This document shows, one piece after another, positions 52,469 through 61,614 of a stretch of DNA of 64,000 nt. A program made the translations under genes and the position numbers. How positions within the stretch are numbered: the stretch's first letter is position 1; every line of letters starts with the position of its first letter. The DNA is from Candidatus Hadersleviella danica. GTDB lineage: Bacteria; Chloroflexota; Anaerolineae; Promineifilales; Promineifilaceae. The stretch is from NCBI GenBank assembly GCA_016711405.1, contig JADJSZ010000026.1, forward strand, positions 1 to 64,000, given 5' to 3'. Below the pieces are notes generated by a model that was given only the letters and a program-made list of their open reading frames with translations, was not told the DNA's origin and did no database searches.

Positions 52469-52649
52469 TATTCACTCCCTGTTCCCCACTCCATTCCTCC
52501 AAAAAATGGAGCATTTCGCGCACGGTGGCAAAATGGCGCACTTGTTCTGTGTGCGGGTCTAGCAAGGATGCCCGCCACGGCCGTTCTGCGCTGTCGCGCC
52601 ACAAGCGCAGAAGGAAAGATTGATACGTCAGTCCTTGCTCTAGCCTCAT
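52452..52649 (-). CDS. Small conserved protein, unknown function
   Basis: The 65 residues follow a pattern I associate with a small family common in Chloroflexota: Y-Q-S-F-L-L-R-L-W-R-D-S (about 9-20), then P-W-R-A-S-L-L-D-P-H-T (about 24-34) and F-A-T-V-R-E-M-L-H-F-L (about 40-50). No function is known. The last few residues are encoded by repeat DNA. It is the first gene of a minus-strand group with TMEM43 and the lipoproteins. Confidence 0.6.
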   Translation of the reverse strand: MRLEQGLTYQSFLLRLWRDSAERPWRASLLDPHTEQVRHFATVREMLHFLEEWSGEQGVNTVVSD

Positions 52650-52743
52650 AAACTCTCCTTCGGGGCCTTAGAAACCAATGAGCAGTGGCAAATGGCAACG
52701 AATTTCCAATCCCCTTTCGTTTCCTCTTTTTTGAAAATGCGCT

Positions 52744-52781
52744 TCCTAGGGTGTAGCATTAAGCGCTACATCACCTTAGGA
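52744..52781. promoter_or_regulatory. Imperfect palindrome upstream of the BTAD regulator
   Basis: tcctagggtgtagc and gctacatcaccttagga face each other around attaagc. It lies between the divergent small gene and the regulator, so it could be an operator for either. This is a positional inference only. Confidence 0.35.
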
Positions 52782-52897
52782 CTACAATACCAAACCAAAC
52801 GCTTTGGAATCGCTCTGAAAAACAGCCATAAGCCGTAAGCTATAAGCCGTAAGCATTCGGCGACAGCTTACAGCTTACGGCTTATGGCCTATAGCTT

Positions 52898-55800
52898 ATG
52901 TCCGACATCCTTTCCCTGCGGCTTCTCGGTGGGTTAACCACCACCCTTGGCACATCCTCTCCTCCCCCCCTGCGCTTTCCCTCCACTCGCGCCGAGCTGT
53001 TCCTCGCTTATCTCGCCCTCAACCCCAACCCCCATTCCCGCGAAGAACTGGCTGATTTTCTGTGGGACGGCCGCCCCCGCAAGCAAGTCCTCAGCAATTT
53101 GCGCTCCCTCCTCGCCCAACTGCCCGATGAAGTTAAGCCTTATGTCTTAGCGGACAGGCAAACCATCGGAATTAACCCCGCCTTGCCCATTTGGGTAGAT
53201 GCGCTGGCTTTTGCCCAGCAAACGGCCGCGCCCACCACCTCCTCCCAATTGGCCGCCGTCATCGAGCTTTACAGGGGCGATTTTTTAGAAGGCGTGTTCG
53301 CCCGCGAGAGCCATGGCCTTGAGGAATGGGCGGCCGTCTGGCGCGAACGATTGCGCCACAACGCCCACCAAGCCCACCTAAAGTTGGCCGAAGAAGGGCT
53401 GTATCGGCGGCAATACGAGCTGGGGATTCAACACGGCCGCCTCGCTCTGCAACTCGACCCATTCAACGAAACGGCCGTGCGCCTGCTCCTGCGCCTGTTT
53501 GCCCGCGCTGGCCAGCGCAACGCCGCCCTGTTGCACTACCAAAACTTCCGCCACTTGTTGGCCGAAGAGATGGGCATTCCCCCCACGGCCGAAACCATCC
53601 GACTCAACGACCGCATTCGGTTGGCGCGGCAACCCATCCCCCACCACCTGCCCAGCCCACCCACCCCCTTCATTGGCCGCGAACCCGAACTCGCCACCCT
53701 CGAAACCTTGCTCGACCAGCCCACCACAAGGCTCATCTCCATTGTGGGGCTGGGGGGCAGTGGCAAAACGCGGCTGGCCACCCATGTGGCCGACGGCCGA
53801 CAGGGGGAATACCTCAATGGCATCCACTTTATTGCCCTTGCGGGGGTGGAAGACCACGCCTATTTGCCCACCAGCTTGGCCACCCAACTCGATGTGCCTT
53901 TGCAAAGCAGTGCCCCTGCCCTGCCCCAACTCCTCGCCCACCTGCGCGAGCAGGAAATGCTCCTCATCTTGGACAACTTGGAGCATCTGGCGGCCGAGGG
54001 GGCTAGTTTGGTGGCGCAACTGCTCACGGCCGCACCCGATGTCACCCTCCTCGTCACCTCCCGCGAGCCACTGGGCTTGCCCGAAGAGCAAATTGTGCCC
54101 CTTGCGGGCTTGCCGCTGGCCGACACGGCCGACCCCGCCGGGCGGCTGTTTGCGCAGTGCGCCCAGCGGAGCCAAGCTGGTTTTGTGTACCAAGGAGAAG
54201 TGGCCACGGCCGTGCAACAAATCTGCCACGCCGTCGAAGGGTTGCCGCTGGCCATCGAGCTGGCCGCCGCCTTGTTGCCCCAACAGCCCATCCAGCGCAT
54301 CGCGGCCGAAATCCAACACACCCTCGCCAATCTCACCAGCCGCTGGCGCGATATACCCACCCGTCACCGCAGTCTAACGGCCACCTTCGATTATTCGTGG
54401 AACCTGCTCACGGCCGAGGAACAAGCCGCTTTGGCGGGGCTGGCTCTCTTCCGCCAGCCATTTGAGACGGCCGCCGCCGCCAAAATTGCCCATGCCACCC
54501 CCGCCCTGCTCGGCCAACTCGCCCGCAAATCGCTGGTGCAACCACAGGGCGAAGGCAGGTCCGAGTTGCTGGCCATGGTGCGCCAGTTTGCCTACGACAA
54601 ATTAGAAGAGCGTGGGGAATTGGCGGCCGTGGCGGCCAACCACGGCCGTTATCATCTCCACTTTTTAGCCACCCAAGAACCGCTCCTCAACGGAGCCGAT
54701 TTGCCCGCCGCCCTGCAAGCCATCGCCCCCAGATTGCAAGAGTTTCGCGCCGCATGGCAGTGGGGGGTGCAACAAGAGGCGTGGCCCTTGCTCGAAGGCG
54801 CCATCGAGAGTTTGGCACTCTTCTTCGAGGCCAAAGGGTGGACATTTGACGGCCTGACATGGTTCAGCGAGACAGTGGCCGCCCTGCCCGCCAGCGCACC
54901 GGGGGTGTTGCGCGGCCGTTTGCTCAGTTGGCTGGGCTATTGCCAAGAGCGCACAGGGCAATTGGCCGAAGCCCAAGCCACCTTGTTGGAGAGCCTGACC
55001 TTGCTCGAAACATATCCCCGCTGGGCAGGCTTCGTCCACAAACACCTCGGCACCGTCGCCTATAGCCAAGGTCTCTATGAACAAGCGGAAGGGTATTACC
55101 ACACCGCCATCGCCCTCTACGAAGAAATAGGGTTTAGCCCCGGACTTTCTATTTGTTTAACCAGTTTCGCTTTTGTGCGGCTCGATATGGGGGCCGTGGC
55201 CGAAAGTGAGGCGCTGGCCCAACGGGGCTTGGCCTTGGCCGAGGAGATGGGCAACCAGCGCGAAATGGCCATTGCCCTTGCCGTTTTGGGGCGTTTGGCC
55301 GAGCGCGAAGGGGATTACGGCCGTGCCCAAACCATCTACCGCGACAATCTCGCTCTGTGTGAACGATTGGGGGATGTGGCGGGACTGGCTTATGGGCATC
55401 ATCGGCTGGGCAACTTGGTACGCCAACTGGGGCAATTGGCCGAGGCCAAAAGCCATTATGAGGCGGGTTTGGAGCAAGCGGAGCGGCTTCACGACCCGTG
55501 GTGGCGGGCACTTTTTGCGGTGCGGCTGGGCAATTTGGCGCAAGAGCAGTTGGCGTATGGCGAAGCCCAGCGGCTGTACCACGAGGCGCGTCATTTGTGT
55601 GAACAGATGGGGGATAGACGGGGCATGGCCATTACGGAGCTTCATTTGGGAACCACGGCCGCCGCTCTCGGCCATGAGTCGGCCGCATTTGCCCACCTGA
55701 TGGCCAGCCTAGAAACAGCTTCGGCCATCCAATTCATGCCCACTGCCCTCGAGGCGTTGCTCCGCTTGGCGCAACGGGAGCAGGAGCAGTGGCCTGAATG

Positions 55801-55972
55801 GCTCCTTGCGCGGGCTGTTGCCTTTGTGCGCCAGCACCCCGCCACCGATGTGGCATGGGAACTGGCGCTGGCCGCGCTGGTGGAGCGCATTCCCCCTGTG
55901 GCGTGGCAAACGGCCGTGGCCGCCTATCACCCCGAGCAGTTGGCGGAGTTGGTCGCGGCCGTGCGGCCGTAG
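52898..55972 (+). CDS. BTAD/NB-ARC/TPR transcriptional regulator (SARP/AfsR-like)
   Basis: The 1024 residues have an OmpR-like winged helix (about 1-95, with S-R-E-E-L-A-D-F-L-W) and a BTAD helical domain (to about 245, with FNETAVRLLLRLFARAGQRN). An NB-ARC ATPase domain follows with Walker A GLGGSGKT (about 285-292), Walker B L-L-I-L-D-N-L-E-H-L, L-V-T-S-R-E-P and G-L-P-L-A-I-E-L. About nine tetratricopeptide repeats run to the end (for example EQAEGYYHTAIALYEEIG). Such regulators bind DNA when a ligand or partner is sensed by the TPR part. The target genes are unknown. Confidence 0.9.
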   Translation: MSDILSLRLLGGLTTTLGTSSPPPLRFPSTRAELFLAYLALNPNPHSREELADFLWDGRPRKQVLSNLRSLLAQLPDEVKPYVLADRQTIGINPALPIWVDALAFAQQTAAPTTSSQLAAVIELYRGDFLEGVFARESHGLEEWAAVWRERLRHNAHQAHLKLAEEGLYRRQYELGIQHGRLALQLDPFNETAVRLLLRLFARAGQRNAALLHYQNFRHLLAEEMGIPPTAETIRLNDRIRLARQPIPHHLPSPPTPFIGREPELATLETLLDQPTTRLISIVGLGGSGKTRLATHVADGRQGEYLNGIHFIALAGVEDHAYLPTSLATQLDVPLQSSAPALPQLLAHLREQEMLLILDNLEHLAAEGASLVAQLLTAAPDVTLLVTSREPLGLPEEQIVPLAGLPLADTADPAGRLFAQCAQRSQAGFVYQGEVATAVQQICHAVEGLPLAIELAAALLPQQPIQRIAAEIQHTLANLTSRWRDIPTRHRSLTATFDYSWNLLTAEEQAALAGLALFRQPFETAAAAKIAHATPALLGQLARKSLVQPQGEGRSELLAMVRQFAYDKLEERGELAAVAANHGRYHLHFLATQEPLLNGADLPAALQAIAPRLQEFRAAWQWGVQQEAWPLLEGAIESLALFFEAKGWTFDGLTWFSETVAALPASAPGVLRGRLLSWLGYCQERTGQLAEAQATLLESLTLLETYPRWAGFVHKHLGTVAYSQGLYEQAEGYYHTAIALYEEIGFSPGLSICLTSFAFVRLDMGAVAESEALAQRGLALAEEMGNQREMAIALAVLGRLAEREGDYGRAQTIYRDNLALCERLGDVAGLAYGHHRLGNLVRQLGQLAEAKSHYEAGLEQAERLHDPWWRALFAVRLGNLAQEQLAYGEAQRLYHEARHLCEQMGDRRGMAITELHLGTTAAALGHESAAFAHLMASLETASAIQFMPTALEALLRLAQREQEQWPEWLLARAVAFVRQHPATDVAWELALAALVERIPPVAWQTAVAAYHPEQLAELVAAVRP

Positions 55973-56472
55973 GTGGGGTTGTCATGTAGGGGTGCATGCA
56001 ATACGGCTCGACACATCTCTTTTTGGGATACGATAGCACCTAAACAGGTGCTATTTTTATTTAGGCCATTCCCCAAATTTAACTATCTTGCTGGGGAAAG
56101 AGTTTTAGACACGAATTTTCTCGAATCGATTTCGTGAAATTCGAAAAATTAGTGAAATTCGTGTCTCGTTTTAACCTGTTTGGATAATTATTTTTCGGCA
56201 ACGGCCTTAATACCACCGAGTACCCCGTTTTGGCACACAAAAGCACCTGCCCCAGCAGAACATGGATAGCACTTCCATGACCAATTACCCGCTAACCCCC
56301 TCTTTTTCAGGTTAGACTGAAGCATGTGATGACTTCGGATTGACAACCAAACAAACTGAGCAAAACATCGAAAAATTAAGGTCGTGGTTTTCACCATAAA
56401 CGGGGTAATCGAGAAGAGGGGCATGGCCTAAGTAGCCACAGTAGACATACAAAAAAATTAGAAAAGCTTTTT
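55973..56472. other. 500-bp gap with terminator and inverted repeat
   Basis: It holds the terminator of the regulator (56033-56062) and an inverted repeat agacacgaatttt...gaaattcgtgtctcg (56107-56168). It also has a possible small minus-strand frame of 78 residues (56188-56424), whose last part is Gly/Ala/Cys-rich and which has no supported function. Confidence 0.55.
56033..56062 (+). terminator. Rho-independent terminator of the BTAD regulator
   Basis: atagcacct, loop aaac, aggtgctat (56033-56054), then ttttattt. Confidence 0.9.
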
Positions 56473-57141
56473 ATGAAAATGTTTGAAGAACATCTGCTTT
56501 CTGCTTCAATTTACGGTGGGGAAAAAAGGGCGGCCGAGGTGCTGGCTTGTTTACGGCCGTATTACCCCCCCCTGCACTGCGAACTCCATTACAAAACCGC
56601 GTTGGAATTATTGGTGGCCACCATTTTGCTATCCCAAAACACGGCCGAGCAAGTCAATGCCCTCACCCCCGCTCTTTTTGCGGCTTATGGGGATACGGCC
56701 GCATATTTGCAAGCACGGCGGCAAGATTTGGCGCGGCGAGTCTACCCCCTCGCCTTTTTCCGCCACAAAGCACGCTACATCCAAGAAAGTTGCCGCATTT
56801 TAGAAGAGCATTATGAGGGCGAATTGCCCCGCAATGGATATGACCTGACCCAACTACCGGGATTATCACGCAAGGGAGCCAACCTGATTATGGGGGAGTT
56901 ATTCAACGAGCCAATTGGCATTGCGGTGGAGATTCACACCCAACGGGTGGCCAATCGGCTGGGGTGGAGCGACGGCCGAAATGTGGTCAAAGTCGAAAAC
57001 GACCTCCTCCAAACCATCCCCCCCAATCTGTGGCTGGAAACGGGTTATTTGTTGCAACGCCACGGCCGCGCACAGTGCCATACCCATGCCCCCGCCTGTG
57101 CCACCTGTCCCCTCAACCACCTCTGCCCCTCGCGTGAGTGA
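56473..57141 (+). CDS. nth: Endonuclease III-like DNA glycosylase
   Basis: Endonuclease III removes oxidised pyrimidines and cuts at abasic sites. The 222 residues show LLSQNTAEQVN (52-62), the helix-hairpin-helix L-P-G-L-S-R-K-G-A-N (128-137) with the catalytic Lys134, I-A-V-E-I-H-T-Q-R-V (150-159), and a perfect 4Fe-4S signature C-x6-C-x2-C-x5-C at 202-218. The residue that is the essential Asp in known enzymes (V-D-T-H) is Glu here (V-E-I-H). It may be a variant Nth or another HhH-GPD glycosylase. Confidence 0.85.
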   Translation: MKMFEEHLLSASIYGGEKRAAEVLACLRPYYPPLHCELHYKTALELLVATILLSQNTAEQVNALTPALFAAYGDTAAYLQARRQDLARRVYPLAFFRHKARYIQESCRILEEHYEGELPRNGYDLTQLPGLSRKGANLIMGELFNEPIGIAVEIHTQRVANRLGWSDGRNVVKVENDLLQTIPPNLWLETGYLLQRHGRAQCHTHAPACATCPLNHLCPSRE

Positions 57142-57213
57142 GGCGAGCATTGGGGACTGGGGAGGGACGATGATAGCCTCTAATCCCACTAACCACTAAC
57201 CACTCGCCACTAA

Positions 57214-58533
57214 TCACTTCTGACTCTCCACCGTGCCGTGTGAATGGGGCATAGGGGGAACTGGCTCGTCGCTCCATGTGAGCGCAGACAGCAATTCGGC
57301 CGTGGCGGAAGGGATTTGGGCGGCCGTGCGGGCGTGTATCGTGGCGATGGGTTGCCCTTCCTCGATCTTATCCCCAATTTTGAGCGGCAAATGGAACCCG
57401 ACGGCGTAATCAATCGGGTCGCCCTTCTTGGCCCGCCCCGCGCCAAGGTTCATGGCGGCAATGCCCACCCCATCTGTTTCGATGGCGGACACATAGCCCG
57501 TGCGGGGGGCGGCAACGGCCGCCACATGCGGCGCACGGGGGAGCAAATCGGGGTCATCCACCTGCGCCACATCCCCCCCTTGCGCGGCGACCATCGCCCG
57601 AAACTTGGCAAGGGCACGGCCGCTGTCCCGCGCTTCGGCGAGACGGCCGTGCGCCTCCTCCAGCGAATCCACGGCCTCAGCCAGCAGGAGCATGTGCGCC
57701 CCCACCTCCACACAATGCGCCCAAAAATCGGGCGGCGGCGTGCCGTCGGGGTGCAGGGTTTCGATGGCCTCGCGCACCTCCAGCGCATTGCCGATGGCGT
57801 AGCCGAGCGGCTGGTTCATATCGGAGAGCAAGGCCACTGTTTGCCGCCCCGCATCGTGGCCAATATCCACCATGCGCTGGGCGAGTTCCCGCGCCTCGGC
57901 TACCGTTTTCATAAACGCCCCACTGCCCACTTTCACATCCAGCACGATGGCATCTGCCCCCGAAGCGAGCTTTTTGGACATGATGGAGGCGGCAATGAGC
58001 GGGATGCTGGAAACGGTGGCAGTCACATCGCGCAGGGCGTAGAGCTTGCCGTCGGCCGGGGCGAGCGCGGCCGTTTGCCCCGCCAACACAAGCCCAATCT
58101 CGCGCACTTGCCGCTTAAACTGCGCCAAATCCATGTCGAACCGCCAGCCCGTGATGGCTTCCATCTTGTCGAGTGTGCCGCCCGTAAAGCCGAGGCCACG
58201 GCCGCTCATCTTGGCCACGGGAATGCCGCACGCGGCGACGAGGGGTTGCACCACCAGCGTGGTTTTATCGCCCACGCCGCCGCTGGAATGTTTGTCTATG
58301 GCGAAGGGGATGGTGTCGTGCAAATCCAACTGCTCGCCCGAGGCGGCCATGGCCAGCGTTAAATCCACTGTTTCGCGCCGGCTCATGCCTTGCAGGTAGA
58401 TGGCCATGCAGAGGGCGGAGGCTTGGTAGTCGGGGATTTGCTCGGCCGTGTACGCCTCGATAAACCAGCGGATTTCGGCCGTGGTCAGTTCGCGGCCGTC
58501 TCGTTTGTGGGCAATAATGTCGAGAATTTTCAT
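57214..58533 (-). CDS. pdp: Pyrimidine-nucleoside (thymidine) phosphorylase
   Basis: It cleaves thymidine/uridine with phosphate for salvage. The 439 residues show D-I-I-A-H-K-R-D-G at the start, D-K-H-S-S-G-G-V-G-D-K-T-T (79-91) for phosphate, the diagnostic K-M-S-G-R-G-L-G-F-T-G-G-T-L-D-K-M (about 107-123), V-G-S-G-A-F-M-K, and a C-terminal domain with I-D-Y-A-V-G-F-H-L. The length is normal. The last residues overlap the gttagtg repeat. Confidence 0.93.
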   Translation of the reverse strand: MKILDIIAHKRDGRELTTAEIRWFIEAYTAEQIPDYQASALCMAIYLQGMSRRETVDLTLAMAASGEQLDLHDTIPFAIDKHSSGGVGDKTTLVVQPLVAACGIPVAKMSGRGLGFTGGTLDKMEAITGWRFDMDLAQFKRQVREIGLVLAGQTAALAPADGKLYALRDVTATVSSIPLIAASIMSKKLASGADAIVLDVKVGSGAFMKTVAEARELAQRMVDIGHDAGRQTVALLSDMNQPLGYAIGNALEVREAIETLHPDGTPPPDFWAHCVEVGAHMLLLAEAVDSLEEAHGRLAEARDSGRALAKFRAMVAAQGGDVAQVDDPDLLPRAPHVAAVAAPRTGYVSAIETDGVGIAAMNLGAGRAKKGDPIDYAVGFHLPLKIGDKIEEGQPIATIHARTAAQIPSATAELLSALTWSDEPVPPMPHSHGTVESQK

Positions 58534-58708
58534 GGGATGGGGGGATTGCGGAATGGGGAATGCGGATTGCTGGGACAGGAGATGCTGGAAATATCAGGCG
58601 TTTATTTAACACAAAGCCATGAAAAGGAGCAAAGACGAAGTTCGGGAGAGCTGAGCAAGTTAATTGCATCTAAGCGACTTTGCTTCAATTCAATTACACT
58701 CAGAACTC
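58534..58708. repeat. ggattgcgga repeat and caaag-rich stretch
   Basis: ggggattgcggaatggggaatgcggatt lies before the phosphorylase start. Next comes aacacaaagccatgaaaaggagcaaagacg, which is reminiscent of the cgcaaag repeat but too diverged to call a copy. Confidence 0.45.
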
Positions 58709-59296
58709 CTACCCTCGGCCATGAGGCCGATTGAGAGCCGCTTGCACCCGGTCTTCCACGCTTTTAATCTCGCGGGGGAGCTTTTGCAGGGCGGCTTGTG
58801 CTTCCACAATGCTAAAGCCAAGGGCAGTTAGGAAATCTATCACTTCGGCATCGGTGTCGGCGATAAGGGGCACGGCCGCCGCCCCGCCTGCCCCGCTGAA
58901 ATCGAGCTTGTCGCGCAGGTGGAACATGACCCGCTCGGCCGTCTTTTTGCCAATGCCCGGCACGCGCTGGAGCACGGCCGTCTCCTCTCGCAAAATGGCA
59001 CTCTTCAGCAATTCGGGGCTGAGCGTGGAGAGAATGGCCAAGGCGACTTTGGGGCCAACCCCGTTCACCCCCAGCAACACCTCAAAGAGGGTTAGCTCGT
59101 CCTCTTGCTCAAAGCCATAGAGGGCCATGTTATCCTCCCGCACCAAAAAGTGGGTGTGCAGGTGAATGGGTCGGCCGAGGTTGACATCCTCCAACACCAT
59201 GCGCGGCACGTAGACGCGCAACCCCACCCCGCCAACGTTGATAATGACAAAATCGGAGCCTGTTTTGAGAAGTGTGCCGCTGATATTGGTAATCAT
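58709..59296 (-). CDS. ruvA: Holliday junction branch-migration protein RuvA
   Basis: RuvA binds the junction and loads RuvB. The 195 residues show M-I-T-N-I-S-G-T-L, G-V-G-L-R-V-Y-V-P, REDNMALYGF (about 53-62), the two helix-hairpin-helix motifs LGVNGVGPKVALAILSTLS and VPGIGKKTAERVMFHLRDKL, and a C-terminal RuvB-binding domain. It lies 64 bases downstream of ruvC on the same strand; ruvB is not in the window. No Shine-Dalgarno is visible before the ATG; a gttagtg repeat precedes it. Confidence 0.95.
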   Translation of the reverse strand: MITNISGTLLKTGSDFVIINVGGVGLRVYVPRMVLEDVNLGRPIHLHTHFLVREDNMALYGFEQEDELTLFEVLLGVNGVGPKVALAILSTLSPELLKSAILREETAVLQRVPGIGKKTAERVMFHLRDKLDFSGAGGAAAVPLIADTDAEVIDFLTALGFSIVEAQAALQKLPREIKSVEDRVQAALNRPHGRG

Positions 59297-59360
59297 AGTG
59301 GTTAGTGGTTAGTGGCTAGTGGTTAGTTCCGCAATCCGCATTCCCCATTCCGCAATCCCG

Positions 59361-59849
59361 CTACGCGACCAACGCCTCATAGCGCATGTATTGGGCATGG
59401 GTAATGGCAATGGCGAGGCCGTCGGCCGCGTCGTCGGGGCGGGGGGTCTCTTCGAGGTTGAGGAGTTGGCGAACCATCATTTGCATTTGGGGCTTGTCGG
59501 CGTTGCCATAGCCCGTGATGGCTTCTTTGATTTTCATGGGGGGGTATTCGGCGATGGGCAGGTGGGCGTGGGCAAGGGCGAGGAGCAACACGCCCCGCGC
59601 TTGGCCAACGGTAAGGGCGGTGGTGACGTTTTTGCCGAAGAAGAGCTGTTCGATGGCGGCCGTGTCCGGCCGATATTCCTGCACAATTTTGCACAACTCG
59701 TCGTAAATCCACACCAAACGATGGGGCATCTCCCAATTGGCTGGGGTGGTGATGACACCATACGTAACGACGCGCAACTCGCCCTCGTCGCTGTCTATCA
59801 CGCCATAACCTGTCGTCGCTGTACCGGGGTCAATGCCTAAAATACGCAT
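59361..59849 (-). CDS. ruvC: Holliday junction resolvase RuvC
   Basis: RuvC cuts the Holliday junction. The 162 residues show the catalytic acids: R-I-L-G-I-D-P-G-T (2-10, Asp7), A-A-I-E-Q-L-F-F-G-K-N (about 64-74, Glu), and the C-terminal D-D-A-A-D-G-L-A-I-A-I-T-H pair (about 139-151). VGQARGVLLLALAHA is typical. Its start follows a run of C without a ribosome site. It is followed by ruvA. Confidence 0.95.
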   Translation of the reverse strand: MRILGIDPGTATTGYGVIDSDEGELRVVTYGVITTPANWEMPHRLVWIYDELCKIVQEYRPDTAAIEQLFFGKNVTTALTVGQARGVLLLALAHAHLPIAEYPPMKIKEAITGYGNADKPQMQMMVRQLLNLEETPRPDDAADGLAIAITHAQYMRYEALVA

Positions 59850-59879
59850 AGGGGGGATTTTACCATATCGGGGTGAGTT

Positions 59880-59983
59880 ATTGGGTTACTGGTTACTGGT
59901 TATTCGTTATTGGGTTATTCGTTAGGACCCGAGGCGTTTGCACCCACCAACCCAACTAACGAATAACCAATAACGAATAACTC
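59880..59983. repeat. Iterated gttactggttattcg hairpin, fourth copy
   Basis: ttattgggttactggttactggttattcgttattggg faces cccaactaacgaataaccaataacgaataactc. It lies between ruvC and the GHL10 stop. Confidence 0.7.
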
Positions 59984-59985
59984 CC

Positions 59986-61329
59986 CTACCGCCACGGGGT
60001 ATCTGGAATGGTGGCGGGTTGGGCGTAGGGGCCGTTGGCTAAATCGTCGAAGTAGCCCAAGCGGTATAAATCGCCGTAGGAGAAGAGGGCGTGGCCGGCC
60101 GTGCCAAATTCGCGGGCCGAGTTAATCCGCGCTTCGATTTGGGCAAAGTCGCTGTAGCCCGTGCCAATGCCGGGGATGACCCAACGGCCGCTGGATTCAC
60201 CCATAAAATCTTGCACGAGTGTGCGCCACTTTTCCAGCGTCCAAAACGTATCCGTATCGAAATTGCTGGGGTAAATCATGGGCATGATGGCATCTATGTA
60301 GCCACCTGCTTGCCACGCTTTAGAATCTTGGTAATAGCTGTGGTAGCCTTGCGTGGCTCCCCAACCCCACTTGTCTATGTGGATGGGCCAGACAGCGGCC
60401 GAAAACAGCATGTCGGGGTGTTGGGCAATCACATCATCATAAAAACGGCGCACCGTGCCATTGACCTGTTGCCGTTGCCAATCGGCATAGCCCGCCCCAA
60501 AACAGCTACCACCCCAATAAAACATGCTCACGGGGTCGCAGGAGGCGTTGGAGCCGCCATAGCGGATGTGGTCGAGGTGCAGGCCGTCCAAATCGTAGCG
60601 GCTGGCCAAATCGTTGGCCACAGCCATCAGGTGGTCATCCACAAAAATAGAGGCGGGGCTGGTGCGAAGATAGCTACTACATTGCGTGCCCGTCTGCCCC
60701 GCCCATTGCACGCCGTTGAGATGGCCGTTGGTTTGGCCGTGGTAATCGCGCACTTTGTAGTACAAATGTTGGGGCGAGGCGGCCGCTGACGGGGTTGTGC
60801 CGCAATCCCACAGGGGGTATACATTGACATACGCATGAACCTGAATCCCATTTGCGTGCGCCCGTTCAATAAGCCGTTGCAGAGGATCCCAATACGGGTC
60901 GGGCGCTTGGCCGAGGGTTCCGCCCGAAATGCGCTGTGCCCACGGCTCGAGGCCGGGGGTGTAATAGGCATCGGCCGTGCCCCGCACCTGAAAGAAGATG
61001 ACGTTAAAGCCCGCGTAGGCGGCATTGTCCACCATCTCATCTATTTTGGCGGGGCTGGCGGGTTGGTTAAACACCGTCCAGTCGAAGCGGGTAATCCACA
61101 AGCCGCGCATCTCCACCATCGCCCCGGACGGGGTGGCCGTAGGCGTGGGGGTGGGCGATGGCGTGGGCGAAGGAGTAAAAGTAGGTGTGGGCAGGGCGCG
61201 TTCGATGTAGGGCAGGTAAGAGGCGCTGGTGGGGTTGATTTGGCTGGCCACAGGGCTGGTTTGCACCCACACGGCCGCCCCAAACAGCAAAAACCAAGGC
61301 AATGCAAGGAGGAAAAATGATTTTTTCAT
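59986..61329 (-). CDS. GHL10 family glycoside-hydrolase-like secreted protein
   Basis: The 447 residues open with a signal or membrane helix (about 5-25) and a Thr/Pro linker (45-70). A (beta/alpha)8-type GHL10 domain follows: E-M-R-G-L-W-I-T-R-F-D (73-83), I-F-F-Q-V-R-G-T-A-D-A-Y-Y, I-Q-V-H-A-Y-V-N-V-Y, DGLHLDHIRYGG (about 248-259), F-S-A-A-V-W-P and I-M-P-M-I-Y-P. Family members act on or bind peptidoglycan or other glycans outside the cell. No other modules are present. Confidence 0.88.
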   Translation of the reverse strand: MKKSFFLLALPWFLLFGAAVWVQTSPVASQINPTSASYLPYIERALPTPTFTPSPTPSPTPTPTATPSGAMVEMRGLWITRFDWTVFNQPASPAKIDEMVDNAAYAGFNVIFFQVRGTADAYYTPGLEPWAQRISGGTLGQAPDPYWDPLQRLIERAHANGIQVHAYVNVYPLWDCGTTPSAAASPQHLYYKVRDYHGQTNGHLNGVQWAGQTGTQCSSYLRTSPASIFVDDHLMAVANDLASRYDLDGLHLDHIRYGGSNASCDPVSMFYWGGSCFGAGYADWQRQQVNGTVRRFYDDVIAQHPDMLFSAAVWPIHIDKWGWGATQGYHSYYQDSKAWQAGGYIDAIMPMIYPSNFDTDTFWTLEKWRTLVQDFMGESSGRWVIPGIGTGYSDFAQIEARINSAREFGTAGHALFSYGDLYRLGYFDDLANGPYAQPATIPDTPWR

Positions 61330-61436
61330 AGGACGGGAGGACTGAGGACAAGGGACAACGGACTAATGACCAATGACCAATGACAAATGACATTTTATCA
61401 TAGCTACACCCACCGTTTCCCCATCATTCACAATTC

Positions 61437-61569
61437 CCGGGGGGGGTGTTTTTTGGGGGGGGGTTTTTTGGTTTTTACCCCCAAGGGGGGCGGGGGGGCA
61501 CTATTCTCTGTCGGTTTTTTGTTGTTTTTGGGGGGTTGTTTTGTCCCCCCCCGGGGGGGGACCCCACCC
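61437..61569. other. G/T/C homopolymer block, doubtful sequence
   Basis: About 130 bases consist of long runs of G, T and C (for example nine G, six T, eight C), inside an attcacaattccc repeat. It looks like sequencing or assembly noise over a hairpin. Any frame read through it should be ignored. Confidence 0.6.
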
Positions 61570-61614
61570 ATTCACAATTCACAATTCACAATTCCCAAGC
61601 TATACTTTCCCGCC

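Noticed and set aside
61387..61614. N-terminal extension of KynB
   Set aside because: It is translated from a homopolymer block and repeats; the cyclase family starts at Met 61615.
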